From positions 1-9,636 of the forward strand of contig JANYDZ010000689.1 of the NCBI GenBank assembly GCA_025363375.1: a stretch of DNA of 9,636 nt. Reading direction: 5' to 3'. Shown piece by piece: positions 1 through 5,130 of the stretch (position 1 is the stretch's first letter; every line of letters starts with the position of its first letter). The translations under genes and the position numbers were made by a program. This DNA is from Hyphomicrobiales bacterium (GTDB lineage Bacteria > Pseudomonadota > Alphaproteobacteria > Rhizobiales > Beijerinckiaceae). The notes beneath the pieces are model-generated. The model ran no database searches and had not been told where the DNA came from. It saw nothing but the letters and a program-made list of their open reading frames with translations.

Positions 1-617
1 CGCGTCAGCATGGAGGATGAAGCCAGCAGATCCACGGCCTGCGCGGGCAGAATGCCGCGCAGGCTCGAGGTGACGGCCTCGACGCCGCTGATCATCAGCA
101 GCAGGCACACGCCGATCGCCAGGATGAAGGCGATCACCTGGTTGCGCGTCAACGCCGACACGCAGGAGGCCACCGCCAGCATGGCGCCCGCCAGCAAAAA
201 GCTGCCGACATAGGAGGCGAGGATCACCCCGTTGTCGGGCGAGCCCAGCCAGATCACGCTGAGCCACATGGGAAAGGTCAGCGTCAGGGCGAGGCCCGCG
301 AACAGCCAACCCGCGAAGAATTTTCCGCCCACCGCCTGAGGCGTCGTGATCGGCAGCGTCATCAGCAACTCCATCGTGCCGGTGCGGCGCTCTTCGGCCC
401 ACAGCCGCATGCCGATGGCGGGAATCAACGCCATGAACAACCAGGGATGGAACATGAAGAAGGGCGCGAGATCGGCTTGCCGCCGTCCAAAAAAACCGCC
501 CGCGTAAAAAGTCATGGCGCCCGCCGCGACGACAAAAGCCACGAGAAAAACATAGGCCAGCGGCGTCGCGAAATAGGCGGCGAACTCGCGCCGCGCGATG
601 GTCCAGGTGACGGCCAT
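1..617 (-). CDS. ABC-2 type permease, GldF/NosY-like (partial, C-terminus off left edge)
   Basis: Membrane subunit of an ABC-2 exporter, partner of the ATPase gene just upstream. Translating the minus strand from the ATG at 617 gives about 205 residues with no stop, so the C-terminus lies beyond the window. The protein starts MAVTWTIARREFAAYF, an amphipathic lead typical of ABC-2 permeases. A hydrophobic helix follows (about residues 17-40), then MRLWAEERRTGTMELLMTLP (about 70-89), the conserved cytoplasmic segment of the GldF/NosY group (EERRxGTxExLxTxP). Further hydrophobic helices lie around 100-125, 132-152 and 160-180. The start sits 15 nt after the ATPase stop, with a GGGA element 8 nt upstream, so the two genes are probably cotranscribed. 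In relatives a GldG-like auxiliary protein often comes next, which cannot be checked here. The cargo is unknown. The family call is firm and the precise role is not. Confidence 0.88.
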   Translation of the reverse strand, partial: MAVTWTIARREFAAYFATPLAYVFLVAFVVAAGAMTFYAGGFFGRRQADLAPFFMFHPWLFMALIPAIGMRLWAEERRTGTMELLMTLPITTPQAVGGKFFAGWLFAGLALTLTFPMWLSVIWLGSPDNGVILASYVGSFLLAGAMLAVASCVSALTRNQVIAFILAIGVCLLLMISGVEAVTSSLRGILPAQAVDLLASSSMLT

Positions 618-632
618 TACTGCAATCCCGAA

Positions 633-1589
633 TTATGCCGCATGGCTCCGCGCCTCCCGCGTCAGGCGGTGGAAGACGTCGTCGAGCCGCCCCTCCTCCA
701 CATCGAGGGAGCGCACGTCGATGCAGGCGCCGCGCAACGCCGAAGCAACCGCGTCCGCCACAAACGCGCCGCCCTGCGGCGTGGCCGTGATCAACGTCAC
801 GCCGTCTTCGTCGCGCTGATCGACGCTCGCCATCTTTGGCAGCGCCCGCGCGAGCGCCATCGCCGTGGCGGCGTCGGCGGCCCCCACGCGCACCCGCACC
901 GCGTTGTGATTGACCGCGTTGCGGCGCAATTCCTCGGGCGTGCCGCCGCCAACGACGCGTCCGGCGGCGATGATAATGGCGCGCTTGCAGATGGAATCCA
1001 CCTCCTCGAGCAGATGCGTCGAGATGATGATCGCCTTGTCGGCGGCAATTTCGTTGATCAGCCGCCGCACGGATTGTTTCTGGTTCGGATCGAGGCCGTC
1101 GGTGGGCTCGTCCAGGATCAGCACCCTGGGGTCGTGCACGAGCGCCTGCGCCAGTCCGAGGCGCCGCTTGAACCCCTTGGAGAGCGTGTCGATGGCGCGA
1201 TGCAGAACCTCGCCAAGCTCCAGCCTTTCAATGACTTCCGCCACCCGCCTGCGCCGCCGCTCCGGCTCCATGCCGCGCACTCGCGCCACGAAATCCAGCA
1301 GGCCCTCCGGCGTCATGTCGCCATAGAGCGGCGAACCCTCGGGCAGATAACCGAGCTGCGCCTTGGCGGCGCCGGCTTCCGCCCGCACATCATGGCCGCA
1401 GATGCGCGCGGCGCCCGAACTTGCCGCCAGCGAGCCCGCGATAATCCGCATGGTTGTGGATTTGCCGGCGCCGTTGGGGCCGAGAAAACCCAGCACTTCG
1501 CCCGGCGCCACGCAAAAGCTCACGTCGTCGACCGCGACGATGGACCCGAAACGCTTTTTCAGATGTTCAACTTCAATCAACGACGCCAT
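633..1589 (-). CDS. ABC transporter ATP-binding protein, GldA/NosF/CcmA-like
   Basis: ATPase subunit (318 aa) of an ABC-2 exporter, powering the permease encoded directly downstream. Motifs from the ATG at 1589: Walker A GPNGAGKS (37-44), the YLPE form of the Q-loop common in ABC-2 ATPases (81-84), signature LSKGFK (136-141), Walker B VLILDE (156-161) and switch His192 in STHLLEEV. The tail after about residue 225 (VRVRVGAADA onward, ending near LDDVFHRLT) matches the C-terminal extension of GldA-type ATPases, where an 'LEDVFxxLT' ending is usual. An in-frame start 19 codons upstream adds a sequence unlike the family N-terminus, so MASLIEVEHLKKRFG was chosen. The RBS is weak: AGGGAG about 14 nt upstream. 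A candidate promoter lies at 1666-1694. The substrate cannot be told from sequence. Confidence 0.93.
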   Translation of the reverse strand: MASLIEVEHLKKRFGSIVAVDDVSFCVAPGEVLGFLGPNGAGKSTTMRIIAGSLAASSGAARICGHDVRAEAGAAKAQLGYLPEGSPLYGDMTPEGLLDFVARVRGMEPERRRRRVAEVIERLELGEVLHRAIDTLSKGFKRRLGLAQALVHDPRVLILDEPTDGLDPNQKQSVRRLINEIAADKAIIISTHLLEEVDSICKRAIIIAAGRVVGGGTPEELRRNAVNHNAVRVRVGAADAATAMALARALPKMASVDQRDEDGVTLITATPQGGAFVADAVASALRGACIDVRSLDVEEGRLDDVFHRLTREARSHAA

Positions 1590-1665
1590 TGGCGAAAACG
1601 CAACTCCCTGACGCGACAGGCCCCGGCGCTCCGCGCCGTCGCGCAAACTTCATTTGTGTGAACCC

Positions 1666-1694
1666 ATGCTAGGGGGTGACCGCGCCCCATGCAA
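1666..1694 (-). promoter_or_regulatory. Candidate promoter for the ABC-2 operon
   Basis: Read on the minus strand: TTGCAT (1694-1689), a 17-nt spacer, then TAGCAT (1671-1666). This fits a sigma-70-type promoter with a conserved TTG -35 core and a TAnnAT -10. Transcription would begin near 1659, giving a leader of about 70 nt before the ATPase ATG at 1589. The call rests on pattern and position only. Confidence 0.45.
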
Positions 1695-2249
1695 GCGCTG
1701 GATGTTTGCGCCAATTCTTCGCAGGGTGGACGTATCAATCCATGTGTCATAAAAATGAAGGGAATTACGGCGACATGATATTGGACTGCGCCCCTGAAGT
1801 GCGACACGGCTAAATCAGGGACATGCTGTTTTCGCTCTTGGTCAGGCGGGTTGAGATTGGCGCAGTTCGGTTTCGAACTCAACCGACGGTTTGTGGCCGG
1901 GCGCCCGTCCGCACACGCGCCACCAGCGCCCGGCACCTCCCAGCCAAAAGCCGCCCGCCCTCCGCCTGTCAACCGCATCGCCGCTTCCGGTCACGTCGGC
2001 ACGCCCTCCTTCAGCCAGCTTCGCAGCCAGCGCGCCCGCCTTCCCGAAATCGCTTCCGACAAAACCCATCCGCATGTCCGCCGTCAATTCGCCCATCCCT
2101 TACGACAAAAATTAACGATTGATTATTAACTGTCAAAACGCTGCGGCCGTCGCGAAAAAAAATGAAATTCCCGCGGCATCCACGCCTTCGTGGCCCGCCT
2201 GAACCTGGCCTTTATCTGGCGCGCGGCTTCCGCGCAAAACAGCCGCGGT

Positions 2250-2327
2250 GCGTTTTGCGTCGATTGCGCGCCTTGTCGCGCGAACATTCGATGAATTGCG
2301 CGCAAATCACGCGCGCGTTTTGCGTCG
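2250..2327. repeat. 13-bp direct repeat GCGTTTTGCGTCG, two copies
   Basis: The sequence GCGTTTTGCGTCG occurs at 2250-2262 and again at 2315-2327, in the non-coding stretch. The copies start 65 bp apart. The surrounding bases are rich in GCGC/CGCG alternation and AAAAC/GTTTT blocks, with CGCGCAAAAC at 2231-2240 roughly complementary to the repeat. Function is unknown. It may be a remnant duplication or a protein-binding pair. Confidence 0.5.
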
Positions 2328-2427
2328 CCGCCGGAGCCGTCCCGCGCGCCCAAAACCGGCGTCGAGACCGCGAAAAAGCCCTATGGCCCTTAAACCATCT
2401 CAGACGGCCGTATGCAGCCTATATTCG

Positions 2428-2451
2428 TTTGCGCTAGGTGGGTAGCGCAAA
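2428..2451. repeat. Perfect 9-bp inverted repeat TTTGCGCTA-N6-TAGCGCAAA
   Basis: TTTGCGCTA (2428-2436) and TAGCGCAAA (2443-2451) are exact inverted copies around GGTGGG. As RNA the stem can extend by a G-U and a C-G pair to 11 bp with a 6-nt loop. There is no T-run on either side, so a classical intrinsic terminator is unlikely. It lies about 190 bp upstream of the DUF3299-like gene, so it could be an operator or a structured element in a leader. The repeat is certain and the role is open. Confidence 0.75.
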
Positions 2452-2550
2452 TGTTAATGATGCGTTTCAGAGGCCTTACTTGCCCAGGCAAAGGCCATTC
2501 CCCGGTCCATCCGCCTTAAAGCCCCCTGCGGCCCCAAGGGACCAACACTC

Positions 2551-2579
2551 TCCTCAACCGCGCTGTCCTCAACCGCGCT
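2551..2579 (+). repeat. Two-copy tandem repeat, period 15 bp
   Basis: TCCTCAACCGCGCT occurs at 2551-2564 and 2566-2579, with one spacer base. It lies 60-90 bp upstream of the start of the exported CPFC protein gene. The second copy runs into a TTGACC hexamer at 2579-2584 that resembles a -35 element, though no good -10 follows at normal spacing. It may be a recent slippage duplication or a paired activator site. Confidence 0.7.
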
Positions 2580-2638
2580 TGACCTTTGCCCGCGGGAAAG
2601 GCACGCTTCATTTTTGGCAATTCAGGCTCCGTCCCGCC

Positions 2639-3103
2639 ATGTTCCGCGCCAGACAATCAGGAATCCGCCGCCCCGCGCCGCTCACGCGCCGCGCGCTGCT
2701 CGTCTTGCCGGCCGGCTGGCTGCTTGCCGCGCCGCGCGCCGACGCGGCAACCCGCGTCGGTTTCGCCGATTTATTGAACCCCGACAACGACTTCACCGAG
2801 ACCGCGCGGCGCAACGCGGGGCAGGAGGTCGAAATGCGCGGCTACATGGCGCCGCCGCTGAAGTCCGAGATCAACTTCTTCGTGCTGACAAAAACCCCCG
2901 CCGCCATATGCCCCTTTTGCGACAGCGCGGCGGCCTGGCCGAACGACATCGTGATGGTGCAAACGGCGCGCCCGGTGCGCGCCGTCGACTACGATTTGCT
3001 GATCCGCGTCGTCGGCTTTCTCGAGATCGGAGAGGCGACGGACGCGGCCACCGGCTTTGTCAGCCGCGTGCGCGTGCGCGACGCCGCCTTCAAAAAGGCA
3101 TGA
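2639..3103 (+). CDS. Exported CPFC protein, DUF3299-like, first gene of an ABC/FtsX operon
   Basis: A 154-aa protein with a signal peptide: basic n-region, hydrophobic core ALLVLPAGWLLAA (about 19-31) and a likely cut after ADAA (about 37). Arg17-Arg18 in TRRALL directly before the core resembles a twin-arginine signal. The mature part, with FADLL near 42-46, VEMRGYMAPP (64-73), FFVLTKTPAAICPFC (80-94) and a return strand LLIRVVGFLEIG, resembles DUF3299-type small periplasmic proteins (GxxVxxRGYMxP core). The C91-P-F-C94 pair could bind metal or form a disulfide. The ATG at 2639 was chosen because the in-frame extension back to 2438 is not protein-like. The RBS is poor. The stop overlaps the ATPase start (ATGA, 3100-3103). 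Relatives of these proteins occur beside similar ABC/FtsX genes in other proteobacteria, some linked to zinc. The role here is inferred. Confidence 0.8.
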   Translation: MFRARQSGIRRPAPLTRRALLVLPAGWLLAAPRADAATRVGFADLLNPDNDFTETARRNAGQEVEMRGYMAPPLKSEINFFVLTKTPAAICPFCDSAAAWPNDIVMVQTARPVRAVDYDLLIRVVGFLEIGEATDAATGFVSRVRVRDAAFKKA

Positions 3104-3810
3104 GCGGCGTGGAGCCGGCGCCGCCGCTGCTTGTTTCGAAGACCGACGTGGAGTTTATCGACCGCGGCAAGCGCTTTTCCGCGCTTTCCATCACCCTGCT
3201 CAAGGCGGAACCCGGCAAAAGCCTCGCGCTGACGGGGCCTTCCGGCTCGGGCAAATCGACGCTGTTGTACACGATCGCCGGCCTGCTGCGTCCCGCCAAC
3301 GGGCGCGTTCTGTGGGGCGGGCGGAACATTCTCGCGCTGAACGAGCCCTTGCGCGACAAATGGCGCCGCGAACACGTCGGTTTCGTGTTTCAGGACTTCG
3401 AACTGCTGCCCGAACTGACCGCTTTGCAGAATGTTCTGGTGCCCGCGACCTTCGCGCGCTTCGCGATCGACGCGAAAACGCGGACGCGGGCGCGCGATCT
3501 GCTCGATGAATTCGGCGTGCCCGCGCGCGGAACCCCGGCGGGCGCGCTGTCGCGCGGCGAACGCCAGCGCGTGGCCCTCGCCCGCGCCATGTTGTTCGAT
3601 CCGCCGATTGTTCTGGCGGATGAGCCCACCGCGAGCCTCGACGCGAACGCGGGCAGCGTGGTGATCCGGGCGCTCACGGCGCGCGCCCGCGCCGAAGGCC
3701 GCACTGTGATCGCCGCGACCCACGATCCCGCCCTCATCGAGAGCATGGACGCAAGGGTCGGGCTCGAACACGGCCGCCTCGTCGACGAGACGGAGGAGGA
3801 GGAAACGTGA
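3100..3810 (+). CDS. ABC transporter ATP-binding protein, LolD/MacB-like
   Basis: Cytoplasmic ATPase (236 aa) that should pair with the FtsX-type permease encoded next. Motifs: Walker A GPSGSGKS (46-53), Q-loop Gln98 in VGFVFQDFELLPELT, signature LSRGERQRVALARA starting at 150, Walker B IVLADE (170-175) and switch His208 in AATHDP. The Q-loop with its LLPxLT continuation and the family length point to the LolD/MacB/FtsE group, which drives mechanotransmission across the inner membrane rather than classical substrate pumping. The third signature residue is Arg where LSGGE is usual. The start overlaps the upstream stop by 4 nt, with AAAAAGG just before it, implying translational coupling. The acidic tail DETEEEET is encoded by the purine run that also forms the next gene's RBS. 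Confidence 0.93.
   Translation: MSGVEPAPPLLVSKTDVEFIDRGKRFSALSITLLKAEPGKSLALTGPSGSGKSTLLYTIAGLLRPANGRVLWGGRNILALNEPLRDKWRREHVGFVFQDFELLPELTALQNVLVPATFARFAIDAKTRTRARDLLDEFGVPARGTPAGALSRGERQRVALARAMLFDPPIVLADEPTASLDANAGSVVIRALTARARAEGRTVIAATHDPALIESMDARVGLEHGRLVDETEEEET
3792..3802 (+). promoter_or_regulatory. Strong RBS inside the ATPase gene for the permease
   Basis: GGAGGAGGAGG lies 4 nt before the GTG start at 3807, within the last codons of the ATPase gene. It supports the GTG start and the GTGA stop/start overlap (3807-3810). It also offers a reason for the ATPase's glutamate-rich tail. Confidence 0.8.
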
Positions 3811-5042
3811 ACCCCTGGCTCGTCGCGCGCGCCGGCATGGCGCGCCATGCCGGCACCTACGCCGTGTTCTGGCTGCTGATCGTCGTGGCCACCGCCATCG
3901 GCGTCGCCATTTCCGCGCAGGAGGCGGCGTTGCGGCGCGGCAGCGCGCGCGCGGCGGACCGGTTCGATCTCCTCGTCGCGGCCCCCGGCAGCCAGACGGA
4001 CGCGACGCTCGCCGCGATTTACCTGCGGCCGGGCAGCGTGCCGCTGATGACGCCCGCCGACGCTGCGCGCGCGCTCGCCGAACCGCGCGTCAGGTTCGCC
4101 GCGCCGCTGGGATTCGGCGATTCCTACAAAGGCTCGCCCGTCGTCGGCACAATCGCGGCTTTCGTCGAACATCTGTCCGGCGGGCTGCAGGCGGGCCGGA
4201 TGTTTCTTGAGGAAAACGAGGCGGTCGCGGGCGCCGCGGTCGCCTTGCGGATCGGGGAAACCTTTCATCCCGCCCATGGCCTGGCCGCCGACGACGACGA
4301 TGACGACGGCGACGCGGGACAGACAGCTGTGCTGCATGAACACGGCGTCGCCCTCGCCATCGTCGGGCGCATGAAACCCACGGGCACGCCGTGGGACAAT
4401 GCCATCGTCATTCCCATCGAATCCGTCTGGCGCACGCATCAATTGCCGACCGGACACCTGCCCAGCGAAACCCGGCTTGGCCCGCCGTTTGCCGCCGATA
4501 AAGTGCCCGGCGTTCCCGCCGTGGTCATGGCCCCGCGCAGCGTCAACGACGCCTATGGATTGCGCGGCCTTTGGCGCACGCCCACAACCATGGCTTTCTT
4601 TCCGGCGGAGGCGTTGACCCCGCTCTACGCGATCATGGGCGACATTCGCGATCTCATGAGCTGGTTCGCGCTGGCGACGCAGGGGCTCGTGGTTGTCGCG
4701 ATTCTCGCGGGGATTATCGCGATCCTGAACCTGCACCGACGCCAGTTCGCCGTGCTGCGCGCGCTCGGCGCGCCGAAGCTCTACGTGTTCGCCTGCGTGT
4801 TCACGCAGATCGCCGTCATCATTGTCGGCGGCGCGCTCGCCGGATTGCTGCTGGGCGCGGGCGCGGCTTTCGTGTTGTCAAAATTGTTCGCCCTGCGCAC
4901 GGGCATCGCGCTGCCGCTTGAGATCGGCGCGGGCGAATTCGCGCTTGTCGCGGGATTTGTCGTGTTCGGCCTGCTCGCCGCCATTGCGCCGGCGCTGATG
5001 GCCTATCGCCGCCCGCCGATCGAGGCGCTGTCGGGGCAATGA
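3807..5042 (+). CDS. FtsX/MacB-family ABC permease with Asp-rich periplasmic loop
   Basis: Inner-membrane permease (411 aa) for the ATPase encoded before it. One N-terminal membrane helix (about 19-37) is followed by a large periplasmic domain (about 40-280). Three helices follow near 288-308, 325-355 and 377-400, ending in YRRPPIEAL, the usual FtsX-fold layout. The LHRRQFAVLRALGAPK segment (309-324) is the conserved cytoplasmic coupling motif of FtsX/MacB permeases (RRxExAxLRAxGA). The periplasmic domain contains VGRMKPTGTPWDNAIVIPIE (186-205), typical of the putative peptide/metal-linked subgroup. It also has six Asp in a row (162-167), then Gly168-Asp169, flanked by His154, His157, His178 and His180. 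In homologues this loop is commonly histidine-rich. The GTG start is supported by a strong RBS. Cargo is unknown; metal, lipoprotein or peptide are all possible. Confidence 0.9.
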   Translation: MNPWLVARAGMARHAGTYAVFWLLIVVATAIGVAISAQEAALRRGSARAADRFDLLVAAPGSQTDATLAAIYLRPGSVPLMTPADAARALAEPRVRFAAPLGFGDSYKGSPVVGTIAAFVEHLSGGLQAGRMFLEENEAVAGAAVALRIGETFHPAHGLAADDDDDDGDAGQTAVLHEHGVALAIVGRMKPTGTPWDNAIVIPIESVWRTHQLPTGHLPSETRLGPPFAADKVPGVPAVVMAPRSVNDAYGLRGLWRTPTTMAFFPAEALTPLYAIMGDIRDLMSWFALATQGLVVVAILAGIIAILNLHRRQFAVLRALGAPKLYVFACVFTQIAVIIVGGALAGLLLGAGAAFVLSKLFALRTGIALPLEIGAGEFALVAGFVVFGLLAAIAPALMAYRRPPIEALSGQ

Positions 5043-5070
5043 GGCCGGGAAGAGCGTTCGAACCCGCCCA

Positions 5071-5099
5071 TTGCCGCCCGCCGCATCCCCGCATAGTCT
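5071..5099 (+). promoter_or_regulatory. Candidate promoter of the PQQ-dehydrogenase gene
   Basis: TTGCCG (5071-5076), a 17-nt spacer, then TAGTCT (5094-5099), embedded in GCATAGTC. This resembles alphaproteobacterial housekeeping promoters with a TTG core and a GCTAnnnC-like -10. The start point would be near 5106, about 25 nt before the ATG. It lies in the 88-bp gap after the permease, so the dehydrogenase may be transcribed both from here and by read-through. Pattern only. Confidence 0.4.
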
Positions 5100-5118
5100 G
5101 CCCCAACAACAATCCAAC

Positions 5119-5123
5119 GGAGG
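5119..5123 (+). promoter_or_regulatory. RBS fixing the dehydrogenase start
   Basis: GGAGG lies 7 nt before the ATG at 5131. It decides against the in-frame start at 5071, which would add 20 residues lacking signal-peptide character ahead of a clean signal sequence. Confidence 0.85.
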
Positions 5124-5130
5124 AAGCCCC

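Larger units (their letters stand above)
1695..2638. other. Long intergenic region, no convincing gene
   Basis: About 940 bases separate the leftward ABC-2 operon from the rightward DUF3299-like/ABC/FtsX operon. Short ORFs exist on both strands, but none shows a recognisable domain and most have arginine/proline-rich shadow composition. The best small ORF is on the minus strand (ATG 2096 or 2066, stop 1842) and is treated as a finding. AT-rich islands occur at about 1739-1785, 2100-2170 and 2390-2470. A consensus TTGACA -35 hexamer lies on the minus strand at 2136-2131, with only a poor TAATTT -10 after 16 nt. GCGACA occurs twice at 1770 and 1801, with TGTCAT at 1745, which could be eroded insertion-sequence ends. 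No tRNA or recognised riboswitch was seen. Confidence 0.6.

Noticed and set aside
447..1661. A 404-codon plus-strand open frame over the ABC-2 genes
   Set aside because: It is antisense to an ATPase with all ABC motifs and is rich in Arg/His/Pro, typical of a shadow frame.
2231..2330. CRISPR-like or regularly spaced repeat array
   Set aside because: Only two copies of a 13-bp repeat are present, with no third copy at that interval and no cas genes.
2162..2437. A 91-codon plus-strand ORF starting after an A-rich run
   Set aside because: It has Arg/Pro/Ala-rich composition, no convincing RBS at proper spacing, and spans the direct repeats of the non-coding stretch. More likely chance.
2438..2638. 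N-terminal extension of the CPFC protein from a GTG at 2438
   Set aside because: The extra 67 residues are Pro/Arg-rich and not protein-like, and they would bury a good signal peptide that begins at 2639.
3390..4736. A 448-codon minus-strand open frame over the ABC/FtsX operon
   Set aside because: It covers parts of two well-supported plus-strand genes and has Arg/Gly/Asp-rich shadow composition with no domain.
5071..5130. Upstream start for the dehydrogenase at 5071
   Set aside because: It places 20 non-signal residues before the signal peptide and includes the GGAGG RBS of the ATG at 5131.
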